A DNA stretch of 64,000 nucleotides from Dyadobacter linearis (GTDB lineage Bacteria > Bacteroidota > Bacteroidia > Cytophagales > Spirosomataceae), in contig NZ_CAJRAU010000008.1 in the NCBI RefSeq assembly GCF_907165045.1, forward strand, positions 148,616 to 212,615, written 5' to 3'. The notes under the pieces were generated by a model. That model was not told the DNA's origin and did no database searches. It saw only the letters and a program-made list of their open reading frames with translations. The translations under genes and the position numbers were made by a program. Positions 35,091 through 43,043 of the stretch are shown here, piece after piece. Every line of letters begins with the position of its first letter. Position 1 is the stretch's first letter.

Positions 35091-35975
35091 TTGAAGATTT
35101 CCGGATTTACCATCATCAGAAATGCGGTTATTAACGATTACCCCATTGTCGAAGCTATTACTTCCATTCTCCCGGTAGTGGACGAAATGCTTGTCAGTGT
35201 GGGACTTAGTGAAGACAGTACGCTGGCTCTGATCAAGTCCATTCCATCTGATAAAATCCGGATCGTTGAATCGGAATGGGATATGTCGCTGCGTGAAGGC
35301 GGAAAAGTACTGGCGGTGGAAACGGATAAGGCTTTGAAACAAATTTCGCCTGATAGCGACTGGGCATTTTACATTCAGGGCGACGAAGTAGTGCACGAAA
35401 AGTATCATACCGCCATTCTTGAATCCTGCAAAAAATATGTCGATAATCCCGAAGTCGAAGGGTTAGTTTTTGACTATGTTCATTTCTACGGGACTTACGA
35501 TTACGTGGGCGATAGCCGCAAATGGTACCGGCGCGAGATCCGCATTATCCGTAATGAGAAGCAACCACAAGAGACTCCGATAGCAGCATTTCGCGACGCA
35601 CAAGGTTTTCGTCGCGGGCGGGAAAAGTTGAACGTAAAGCATTCGGGAGCCGCCGTATATCATTATGGGTGGGTAAAAAGTCCGGTTCAGATGAAGACTA
35701 AAATGAAGAATGTAAGCCGGTTTTGGGACGAAGGTGATAAGCATAACAAACTCCTGAAATCAGAGGATTTCTTCGATTATACTGAATTTGATTCGATCAA
35801 AAAGTTCGACGGTTCGCACCCGGTGGTTATGCAAGACAGGATCGCGCGGCAGAACTGGAAAATCGAGCTGGACCCTTCAAAAAAGAAATTTCGCCTGAAA
35901 GACGCGCTGTTATATTGGTACGAAAAAAAGACCGGCCGCCGGCTTTTCGAATTTAGGAATTACAGGTTCATCTGA
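35091..35975 (+). CDS. Glycosyltransferase family 2-like protein
   Basis: GT-A-type enzyme. N-terminal strand KISGFTIIRNAVIN, the nucleotide-binding EMLVSVGLSEDST (D-x-S-x-D-x-T equivalent) and YIQGDEVVHEKYH with the GDE in the place of the DxD metal site. The C-terminal half is basic and aromatic (RRGREKLNVKHSGAAVYHYGW). The start is TTG 35091, since no in-frame ATG gives the first strand. Substrate unknown. The next gene is also a glycosyltransferase, but with a 108-base gap. Confidence 0.85.
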   Translation: MKISGFTIIRNAVINDYPIVEAITSILPVVDEMLVSVGLSEDSTLALIKSIPSDKIRIVESEWDMSLREGGKVLAVETDKALKQISPDSDWAFYIQGDEVVHEKYHTAILESCKKYVDNPEVEGLVFDYVHFYGTYDYVGDSRKWYRREIRIIRNEKQPQETPIAAFRDAQGFRRGREKLNVKHSGAAVYHYGWVKSPVQMKTKMKNVSRFWDEGDKHNKLLKSEDFFDYTEFDSIKKFDGSHPVVMQDRIARQNWKIELDPSKKKFRLKDALLYWYEKKTGRRLFEFRNYRFI

Positions 35976-36083
35976 AACCGAATCGTCTCACCGCAAAGCA
36001 TATTTCCGAAAACTTTCGGCTCCTCGCTAATTGCTCCAATAAATCTGTATGTTTATCAGGAAATTAGTAGCACCCTGAAATAA

Positions 36084-37502
36084 ATGCTGGAAGTTCCCAA
36101 AAAGCAGCTGACTGTTGTTCTGGTCATTTTCGTTGTTCTGGCCCTAACTACCTATGTTTACAGATACCCCACCGGCGACGATGCGTGGCTCGGCGAACAG
36201 GCTTTCTGGCTTGAAAAGGGAGGTATTATCCGGTCTGAATTTTTCCGTGGACTGGTTGGTTGCGAGAAACAAATCTTTGTCTGTCATAAGCTTTTTCTCA
36301 TATTCGGAGCTTTGATGATCCGGTTATTCGGCTACGAATTGCCCGTTCTACAATTCGTAGGGCTGATTTTCTTTATAGTTCTCATTTGTGAGCTGGTTTA
36401 CTACATTGGAAAACGGGAAGGCAGCTTTGCTTCGCCTTATATACCCGCACTGTTGATCCTGATTTTTTCCAACCGGCTGCTGATCAAAATGAGTTTCGAA
36501 AACCGGCCCGAAATGATGGTAGCTGCATTGGGGTTTGCATCTTTTTTATGCCTGACTCGTAGCAGAATTACCATCTCACAAGCCTTAGGTGCAGGGTTTC
36601 TTGCAGGCCTCGCTTTTCTGGGGCACATGAACGGAATTATCTATTTGATAGCGGGTTTCGTCACATTGATTTATCTCAAACAATATAAACCCGCTGCTTG
36701 GTTTGCTGCCGCAGGCGGACTCACCTCGCTCACTTATTTTCTTGATGTCTGGTCGATACAAAACGGTTTTAGTCTCTGGCTGGCGCAGTTTTCGGGCGAT
36801 CCCCAGACCGTCGCCGCATTGAAAGGCACCGCGAAACTCACTCAGATATTGACATATCCATTGCTGTTTTTTAAATCGCCTGAGCAGATCGCATTATCGC
36901 TGCTTTTGGTATTTTTAATTTGGAGTCAGCGCGCGTTACTGAAAAACCTTCCTGCGAAACCAAAAGTATATGCATTGGTGATGTTTTTGTCTTTCTGGAC
37001 TATTACAAAGGCGAATGTTGGGCTGTACATGCTGATATTCATTCCTTTCATGCTCGTTTTAGTGTACGAACTTTACAAGTTGCGGCCATTTCGCAACCTG
37101 CCTTTTCGCCTCGTGATCGCGACTTACTTTATCATCGGCGCATTTGGAATGTGCCAGATCATTTATGCGAATTTGACTATGGAATATCTGCCGGTATCCT
37201 ATGAAAAGTTGCGTAACCGCATTGACGATAACGATACCGGATTTGTACCGCTTACCTTCTTTTTTGATGAATACGAAGCATATCCGAGGCTATTGACGCA
37301 CGAAAATTATGAATTGCAGTCGGGGAAAAGGAATATGACCACGAAGCACATGGCCAATTGGGCGCGCAAAAATAATGTGGGTTTTATATTGATGGACTAT
37401 GCTTTCAGGCCCGAATCCTACTATCCCAAAGCAGGTACCAAGTCTATTCCCTTCTATAAATTGACCTATTTCAACGGCAGGTTCGCAATATACGAGCGCT
37501 GA
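36084..37502 (+). CDS. GT-C-type membrane glycosyltransferase (family 39-like)
   Basis: 472-residue polytopic protein with about ten membrane helices and a soluble C-terminal part. The first outer loop contains YPTGDDAWLGEQAFW; an acidic pair there is the catalytic signature of GT-C enzymes using lipid-linked sugars. Later FENRPEMMVAALGF resembles the second conserved loop. Donor and acceptor are unknown. Its stop lies 7 bases from that of the convergent corA gene. Confidence 0.75.
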   Translation: MLEVPKKQLTVVLVIFVVLALTTYVYRYPTGDDAWLGEQAFWLEKGGIIRSEFFRGLVGCEKQIFVCHKLFLIFGALMIRLFGYELPVLQFVGLIFFIVLICELVYYIGKREGSFASPYIPALLILIFSNRLLIKMSFENRPEMMVAALGFASFLCLTRSRITISQALGAGFLAGLAFLGHMNGIIYLIAGFVTLIYLKQYKPAAWFAAAGGLTSLTYFLDVWSIQNGFSLWLAQFSGDPQTVAALKGTAKLTQILTYPLLFFKSPEQIALSLLLVFLIWSQRALLKNLPAKPKVYALVMFLSFWTITKANVGLYMLIFIPFMLVLVYELYKLRPFRNLPFRLVIATYFIIGAFGMCQIIYANLTMEYLPVSYEKLRNRIDDNDTGFVPLTFFFDEYEAYPRLLTHENYELQSGKRNMTTKHMANWARKNNVGFILMDYAFRPESYYPKAGTKSIPFYKLTYFNGRFAIYER

Positions 37503-37509
37503 ATAAGAA

Positions 37510-38454
37510 TCAGATCCAGCGTTTTCTCCTGAAAAACCAGAGTACGATCAGCGAAGATAAGACCATGAGAAACAGCGATAGTCCAAATCCCCACGTGTGG
37601 CTTGTAGTTGGAATATGGTCGTAATTCATCCCGAAAATACCTGCGATGAGCGTTGGCGGCATGAAAATGATCGTCACGACGGTGAAGATCTTGATAACCT
37701 GACTTTGTTCGAGGTTGATCAAACCCATAAAAGTATTCTGTAAATATTCCAGCCGCTCAAAATTGAACGTGGTATATTCCAGCAGCGAGCTGATATCCTT
37801 CAATATGATCCGCAAATGCTCCTTGCGATCTTCGGGGAAATACTGGCTCCTCAAAATTCCGGACAAAACGCGTTGTTTGTCAATACTCGTTTCGCGCAGC
37901 ATCATCGTAATTTCCTGCAAGCCACTTATCCGGATCAGCACTTCCTGCCGGGCTTTTTGCTCGTGGGTAAGGTCTTTGCTGATCGCTGAAATATCTCTTG
38001 AAATGCCTTCAAGTGAATCTGCATCGGCTTCAATGCGCGTTTCGAGCAGCAGCAGCATAAAATCCACTCCACCCTGAATACCCTCGGGACTCACTTTCAT
38101 TTTCTTCACCACATCCGCAAAGGTTTTGGAATCGCCCCGGCGGTAAGTAAAAAGCACATTATGGTTTAATAGAAAGGAAACCGGGTAAGTTTCGTACCCG
38201 TCGCGGTCTATCCTCAGGAAGTTGGAGTTTGCGTTAATGGTCTCATTTTGTTCAAAAAAACGCGAGCTGCTTTCAATTTCCACGATTTCCTGCGGGGTTT
38301 GAAAACTAATATTACATTTATTCTCAACCCATTCCTCTTCCTCCGGCGAAGGAGATTGCAAGTCCACCCAAACGAGGTTTTTCACCTTGCCCAGCTCCCG
38401 GACATCATTTTCACGTTTGATCAAACGTCCTTCCTTATAAAATATGCGTACCAT
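37510..38454 (-). CDS. corA: CorA-type magnesium/cobalt transporter
   Basis: Divalent-cation channel of the inner membrane. The large cytoplasmic N-terminal domain is followed by two C-terminal helices, with the signature GMN at residues 275-277 (GIFGMNYDHIP) at the end of the first helix and a basic tail FFRRKRWI. Length 314 aa is typical. The ATG at 38454 starts a well-formed domain (MVRIFYKEGRLI). Confidence 0.95.
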   Translation of the reverse strand: MVRIFYKEGRLIKRENDVRELGKVKNLVWVDLQSPSPEEEEWVENKCNISFQTPQEIVEIESSSRFFEQNETINANSNFLRIDRDGYETYPVSFLLNHNVLFTYRRGDSKTFADVVKKMKVSPEGIQGGVDFMLLLLETRIEADADSLEGISRDISAISKDLTHEQKARQEVLIRISGLQEITMMLRETSIDKQRVLSGILRSQYFPEDRKEHLRIILKDISSLLEYTTFNFERLEYLQNTFMGLINLEQSQVIKIFTVVTIIFMPPTLIAGIFGMNYDHIPTTSHTWGFGLSLFLMVLSSLIVLWFFRRKRWI

Positions 38455-38487
38455 GTTTTAAAGTTGGCAAATTATCTTTAAATGGGG

Positions 38488-38516
38488 TTGAGATGTTCTC
38501 AAAAAAGATATCTTTG
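38488..38516 (+). promoter_or_regulatory. Predicted promoter of the DUF6934 pair
   Basis: TTG at 38488-38490 and TATCTTTG at 38509-38516 with an 18-base spacer. Predicted start near 38523, about 15 bases before the ATG. Confidence 0.6.
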
Positions 38517-38537
38517 ACTTTACAAAAACACACACGA

Positions 38538-38984
38538 ATGAACCATAAATTCTACGCGTTACAGTCGTCGGAAGACTATCTCACTTTTAATTTCCAGAGC
38601 ATTTCGTCTGATAGAGTAGTAGCGAAAAGGATTCAATTTGTGCCGATTCAAAATGATCTTTACAATCTTGCATTTGGAGACCTTGACGAAAAAGGCGAAA
38701 TCGATGATTTAATTGTTACAAATAATAACGATACACATCAGGTACTTGCGACAGTTATTCAGGCAATATTCCTTTTTTTAAATAATTATCAACAGTGCTC
38801 AGTGTATTTTGAAGGAAGTACCTCTTCCAGAACAAGGCTGTATCAAATTATCCTTGCGAAGGAAATGCAAAATTGGAACGATACCTTTACCGTATTTGGA
38901 ATAAGTGAAGGCCTTATTTCAGGTTTTGAAACAGAACGGGATTTTGATTCGTTTATAGTAAGACTTAAAGATCTGCATTTATGA
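38538..38984 (+). CDS. DUF6934 family protein
   Basis: 148-residue soluble protein resembling the DUF6934 family of Bacteroidota. Typical pieces are YNLAFGDLDEKGEIDDLIV, NNNDTHQVLATVIQAIFLFL, YFEGSTSSRTRLYQIIL and the C-terminal RDFDSFIVRLK. The ATG at 38538 matches the normal N-terminus (MNHKFYALQSSED); an upstream 38493 codon lies inside the promoter. It overlaps a 54-codon gene by four bases. Family members are often found in such small pairs, which suggests, without proof, a toxin-antitoxin-like arrangement. Confidence 0.78.
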   Translation: MNHKFYALQSSEDYLTFNFQSISSDRVVAKRIQFVPIQNDLYNLAFGDLDEKGEIDDLIVTNNNDTHQVLATVIQAIFLFLNNYQQCSVYFEGSTSSRTRLYQIILAKEMQNWNDTFTVFGISEGLISGFETERDFDSFIVRLKDLHL

Positions 38985-39145
38985 AAAATGAACAGAAGAG
39001 AATGCTTAAAGTGGGTCAGGTAACAATAGATCCTAATTTAAAGAGTCACAGGGGGGATCCCTTTGTTGTCAGAAAGGTAGAGGCAGCAAAAAAATCGCTC
39101 GAAAACGTGGACCTGAGTATTTTGAACTTACCCGGCAAAGCCTGA
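38981..39145 (+). CDS. 54-residue partner of the DUF6934 protein
   Basis: Short gene starting in an ATGA overlap with the DUF6934 stop. The product (KRMLKVGQVTIDPNLKSHRG, DPFVVRKVEAAKKSLENVDL, SILNLPGKA) is basic and soluble, with a likely strand and two helices. I do not recognise the family. Tight coupling and size suit an antitoxin or small regulatory subunit of its neighbour. No promoter of its own is seen. Confidence 0.65.
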   Translation: MKNEQKRMLKVGQVTIDPNLKSHRGDPFVVRKVEAAKKSLENVDLSILNLPGKA

Positions 39146-39196
39146 TATCTTAGCAAGCGTTTCATTTTGTTTGCTTGATTCCTGTAATTTTGCAAA

Positions 39197-40381
39197 ATGC
39201 AAAGTACAGCTCCACGCAGCATATTCACCACGCAGTTCTGGTTACTCGGTCTCAGTTCATTCCTATTTTCTTCCAGCTTCAATATGCTGATACCCGAGCT
39301 CCCCGGGTATCTTTCCAATATGGGCGGCGCGGATTACAAAGGCGCTATTATTGGGCTATTTACACTCACAGCAGGTTTATCAAGACCATTTAGCGGCAGA
39401 TTGACAGACAGGGTAGGTAGAGTTCCGGTCATGGCTTTTGGCTCTTTGGTCTGTTTTGTCTGCGGGTTAATGTACCCGATTTTCACCACAGTAATGCCTT
39501 TTCTGCTGCTCCGTCTTGTCCACGGATTTTCAACAGGCTTCAAGCCAACAGGTACCTCAGCCTACGTGGCGGATATTGTCCCCGCTGAAAGACGCGGCGA
39601 GGCGATGGGCATTCACGGCATGTGTATGGGCGTCGGGTCTGCATTTGGGCCGGCGGTGGGAAGTATGATCAGTCAGACATTTTCTCTGAACGGATTATTC
39701 TATACATCTTCCATTTTTGCATTGCTTTCGATCGCTATTCTGATGAATATGAAAGAAACCTTGAAAGAGAAGAAACCTTTGTCCGTGGATGCATTCAAAA
39801 TTGGCTGGCGGGATATTTTCGAACCCGACGTATTCAGTCCGGCTTTGATTACCTTCTTATGTTACTTTTCATTCGGTGCCGTCGCGACCATTACTCCCGA
39901 TTTCAGCGACTATTTGGGCTTGCAGAATAAGGGGTATTACTTCATGATCTTCACCGTTTCGTCTATATTGGTGCGGCTGGTGGCGGGGAAAGTTTCCGAC
40001 CAGCACGGACGTATTCCCGTGACCCTGGCTGGGTGTATCATCCTGATCATATCGATGGTCATCACGGGCTATGCCGATACGATCACCTTGTTTTTGGCGG
40101 GAGGCGCTGTTTTTGGGATTTCAATGGGAATTTTATCGCCGGTTCTGTCAGCATGGACGGTCGATCTGAGTAAGGATTCAAATCGCGGGAGAGCTTTGGC
40201 TACCATGTACATTTGCCTCGAAGCAGGTATCGGTATTGGCGCATTTCTTTCAGCTGCACTATTTGCCAACAAGATCCAGAACCTTCCGCTCGTTTTTTTC
40301 AGTATGGGGGGATTTGCGATCCTGGCGTTGATTTACATTTTAGTTATTTATAAAAATAAAAGAGGCGCCCGTGCTATTTGA
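39197..40381 (+). CDS. Major facilitator superfamily transporter
   Basis: 394-residue, twelve-helix MFS protein. The signature loop after helix 2 is present (GRLTDRVGRVPVM), with a second copy in the C-terminal half (GKVSDQHGRIPVT) and motif C-like GMCMGVGSAFGPAVGSMI in helix 5, the antiporter signature. It is therefore probably a drug or metabolite exporter. Its stop overlaps the start of yigZ. A TAATTTTG box at 39185-39192 is too near the start to be a normal promoter. Confidence 0.9.
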   Translation: MQSTAPRSIFTTQFWLLGLSSFLFSSSFNMLIPELPGYLSNMGGADYKGAIIGLFTLTAGLSRPFSGRLTDRVGRVPVMAFGSLVCFVCGLMYPIFTTVMPFLLLRLVHGFSTGFKPTGTSAYVADIVPAERRGEAMGIHGMCMGVGSAFGPAVGSMISQTFSLNGLFYTSSIFALLSIAILMNMKETLKEKKPLSVDAFKIGWRDIFEPDVFSPALITFLCYFSFGAVATITPDFSDYLGLQNKGYYFMIFTVSSILVRLVAGKVSDQHGRIPVTLAGCIILIISMVITGYADTITLFLAGGAVFGISMGILSPVLSAWTVDLSKDSNRGRALATMYICLEAGIGIGAFLSAALFANKIQNLPLVFFSMGGFAILALIYILVIYKNKRGARAI

Positions 40382-40976
40382 CGATACTTTTCAAACAATA
40401 GCTGCTCCGGCAGAAGGTTTCTTCAAAGACAAGGGAAGCAAATTTCTGTCCTACCTATTTCCGATTTCGGTTGAAACAGACGCAAAAGAACATCTCGCTG
40501 CATTGAAAGAGCTACACCCGAAAGCAGTTCATCATTGTTATGCATATCGGCTTGGAACTGATAAAATGAGCTACCGGATGAGCGACGACGGTGAGCCATC
40601 GGGTACTGCCGGCAGACCGATCCTTAATACCCTGTATTCCAGGGATATTAACAATGTAATTGTGGTTGTTGTCAGATATTTTGGCGGGACATTACTCGGC
40701 GTTCCGGGATTGATCAATGCTTACAAAGCGGCCACGGAAGATGCGCTGGCATCTGCGGAGATCGTAACCCGGCATTTCATCAATAGATATAAAATAGCAT
40801 TTCAATACCCGCAAATGAACGAAGTAATGCGGATCGTCAAGGAAATGGAGTTGAACGTATTGGAACAGCAGTTTGAAATGGAATGCAGCATGACCGTAGA
40901 GGTCCGCGTTTCGGCAACGGAAGTATTTGTCACCCGCTCTCAAAAAATTGACGGGCTAAAATTGACGCTGCAATAG
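40371..40976 (+). CDS. yigZ: YigZ/IMPACT family protein
   Basis: 201-residue protein of the YigZ-IMPACT family, of uncertain function in translation control. Signature: KAVHHCYAYRLG, MSDDGEPSGTAGRPIL and VVVRYFGGTLLGVPGLI (split by a few residues). The GTG at 40371 gives the known N-terminal start and overlaps the MFS gene by 11 bases, so the two are coupled. Confidence 0.93.
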   Translation: MLFDDTFQTIAAPAEGFFKDKGSKFLSYLFPISVETDAKEHLAALKELHPKAVHHCYAYRLGTDKMSYRMSDDGEPSGTAGRPILNTLYSRDINNVIVVVVRYFGGTLLGVPGLINAYKAATEDALASAEIVTRHFINRYKIAFQYPQMNEVMRIVKEMELNVLEQQFEMECSMTVEVRVSATEVFVTRSQKIDGLKLTLQ

Positions 40977-41141
40977 CTATTCGTTGTCTTTCAGCATTTT
41001 AACAAAATCATCCTCATAAGCTTTCAACGCTTTCAGTAGTTCTTGCAACTCCTTTTCCTCAGGCGTCCCCTTTTTTGCGCCAAAAATTTCATCAGCTCTT
41101 TCCGACGCTCTTTCGTATTCCGTTTCGTTTTTGATAACCAT
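40977..41141 (-). CDS. Orphan antitoxin-like small protein
   Basis: 54-residue, acidic helical protein: VIKNETEYERASERADEIFG, AKKGTPEEKELQELLKALKA, YEDDFVKMLKDNE. This pattern (I-K-N-E-x-x-Y ... G-T-P-E-x-x-E-L ... L-x-x-A-Y-E-D) is like the N-terminal part of HigA/MqsA-type helix-turn-helix antitoxins in Bacteroidota, but the HTH itself is absent. No toxin gene lies next to it. Its stop abuts the yigZ stop. It may be a remnant or a short functional protein. Confidence 0.6.
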   Translation of the reverse strand: MVIKNETEYERASERADEIFGAKKGTPEEKELQELLKALKAYEDDFVKMLKDNE

Positions 41142-41185
41142 TTTTCTAAGATCTTAGGTTAAAGATATCGATAATGGCATAAAAC

Positions 41186-41214
41186 GCAAAAGACCCGCCG
41201 GAGCAGGTCTTTGC
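41186..41214 (-). terminator. Terminator of the susCD-like operon
   Basis: On the minus strand GCAAAGACC and GGGTCTTTTGC pair around a short loop, followed by GTTTTAT. It sits 30 bases after the SusD stop. Confidence 0.8.
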
Positions 41215-41243
41215 ATTTTAGTCAGGTTAAAAAGTATCGGTAA

Positions 41244-43007
41244 TTAATATCCGGGATTCTGGGTCAGGATCATTTTTCCATCCAGCTGGCTGTTCAGGAT
41301 TTCGTCCTGGGGAAGCGGGTAGTAAAGGTTTTTGGCTGTAAAGCTTTTTCCGGCCATATATCCTCGTTTACTGAAAGTGCGTCCCGACGGCTCTTTGCCC
41401 GCAGCAGCTTCTTCCGTCGCATATTTGTTCAGCACTTTTTCGGCAATACCCCAGCGTACCAGGTCGAAGAAACGGTGGCCTTCCATTGCAAATTCAAGTC
41501 TCTGCTCCATGCGGACCGCGTTTCTTGCATATTCTGCGCCTTTGCCAGCGAATGTACCGGCTGGATAAGGCTCCACTTTGTAAGTAACGCTCGCATCCTG
41601 AACCGAGCCAGTTTTAGCTCGCAGGCGAATCTGATTTACATAACCTTCCGCCGCACCGAGGTTGCCAAGTTCCACTTCGCATTCGGCAAGCCAAAGCAAA
41701 ACGTGCGACAGTTTGATCAGACGAAAGTTGTTATTCACATTCCTTTTGCTGGTAGAGTGGGTAGTACTGTTCTCCTCTGCGAGGTAATACATCCATTTTT
41801 TACCTAAAAAAGGACCGGCATAAGTCTGGTCACGAACCCAGGAAGAACCTGGCATCGGTCCCCAATCCAGGAAATTGACGCCGCGGCGGCCCACGGTCCA
41901 ATCCAGGCGGGGATCAACAGGGATTGTTTTGTCCAAAGTAAATGCAGTTGAAGCGGTAATGCCCTGGTCATTTGGCAGGTCCACTTTGTTGTAAGTGTCG
42001 AGTGAACCGTCTCCCGCTGCACCGATCATCGGCAAGCCGTTTTCTGTTTTGAAAGCATTCACAAGGTTGTGAGAAGGCTGGTAAAAACCGCAGCAGCCGC
42101 GGCCCGGCGCATTCGCTGAATACGGCCAGTTCAGGTTGTCGCCGGCATTACCGTTGTTTCCATTGGTACCGTCATTCACCGAAAACTGTACTTCAAAAAT
42201 CGATTCACTGTTGTTGTTTCCGGTTGTTCTGTAATTATCGTGGTAGTTGGCGACCAGTTTTTTACCTGAGTTTTGAACCACATCCATCAGCAAAGTTTTA
42301 GCTTCTGCCCATTTTTTCTGGAACACCAACACTTTTGCAAGGTGCGATTTGGCAGCCCATTGCGTAGCTCTCCCTTTTTGTGCTTGTACCACAGGTAGAT
42401 TTTCGGCAGCAAACTTGAAATCTTCTTCAATTTTTGGCCAGATATCCTCAGTATTAGGGATTTTGGTGGAGTTAGGATCCGCCGCCACATAGATTTTATC
42501 ATCAATGTAAGGAACCATATTCCACATTTTTTTGGCTTCAAAATGGTAGAATCCTCTCAAAAAGCGAGCTTCTGCAACTACCTGTGCAATTTCCGTTTCT
42601 GTCATATCCTTCACCAAATCGCTGGTTGCTACCTGAATTACCTCGTTACAGCGCGCAACGCCGTCATATTGGTGCCACCATTTTCCAAGGAAATAGGTGT
42701 TGTCCGCAAGCCAGTTGTATTGTTCGATAAAAGATTGCTCAGGCTGGTCACCTGCGTCGGTACCTTTCACTGCATCGTCGCTGGCTATTCCACCAAATAC
42801 ATAGTTGGATATCGTCGACTGCCGGCCTGTATTACCCGAGCCTACACCATCCAGCAAAGAGTAAGCGCCGATCAGCAATGCGTTCACCCCGTTTTTATTA
42901 CTCAACTGCTCCCTGGACGCGCGTCCCTGGGGTTTCAGATCGAAAAAGCTGTCTGAGCAGGAGAAACTCAGGCCGATCAAAAAGACTAGTAATGTTATTT
43001 TTTTCAT
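41244..43007 (-). CDS. SusD/RagB family nutrient-binding outer-membrane lipoprotein
   Basis: 587-residue surface lipoprotein that captures glycans or peptides and hands them to its SusC partner. Lipobox LSFSC near residue 17, then the SusD start DSFFDLKPQGRASREQL; TPR-like helical core (EARFLRGFYHFEAKKMWNMV) and the late R-x-E-R/Q-x-L-E-F-A-M-E-G-H-R-F-F-D-L-V-R-W-G pattern, all typical. It follows SusC after 36 bases. No glycoside hydrolase flanks the pair, so the substrate is unknown. Confidence 0.95.
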   Translation of the reverse strand: MKKITLLVFLIGLSFSCSDSFFDLKPQGRASREQLSNKNGVNALLIGAYSLLDGVGSGNTGRQSTISNYVFGGIASDDAVKGTDAGDQPEQSFIEQYNWLADNTYFLGKWWHQYDGVARCNEVIQVATSDLVKDMTETEIAQVVAEARFLRGFYHFEAKKMWNMVPYIDDKIYVAADPNSTKIPNTEDIWPKIEEDFKFAAENLPVVQAQKGRATQWAAKSHLAKVLVFQKKWAEAKTLLMDVVQNSGKKLVANYHDNYRTTGNNNSESIFEVQFSVNDGTNGNNGNAGDNLNWPYSANAPGRGCCGFYQPSHNLVNAFKTENGLPMIGAAGDGSLDTYNKVDLPNDQGITASTAFTLDKTIPVDPRLDWTVGRRGVNFLDWGPMPGSSWVRDQTYAGPFLGKKWMYYLAEENSTTHSTSKRNVNNNFRLIKLSHVLLWLAECEVELGNLGAAEGYVNQIRLRAKTGSVQDASVTYKVEPYPAGTFAGKGAEYARNAVRMEQRLEFAMEGHRFFDLVRWGIAEKVLNKYATEEAAAGKEPSGRTFSKRGYMAGKSFTAKNLYYPLPQDEILNSQLDGKMILTQNPGY

Positions 43008-43043
43008 CTTTCAAATATGAAATTAAGTGAATGTCAAAGAAGA

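Noticed and set aside
39185..39192. TAATTTTG as promoter of the MFS gene
   Set aside because: The box ends 4 bases before the ATG and the TTG spacing is 15, so transcription would begin inside the gene.
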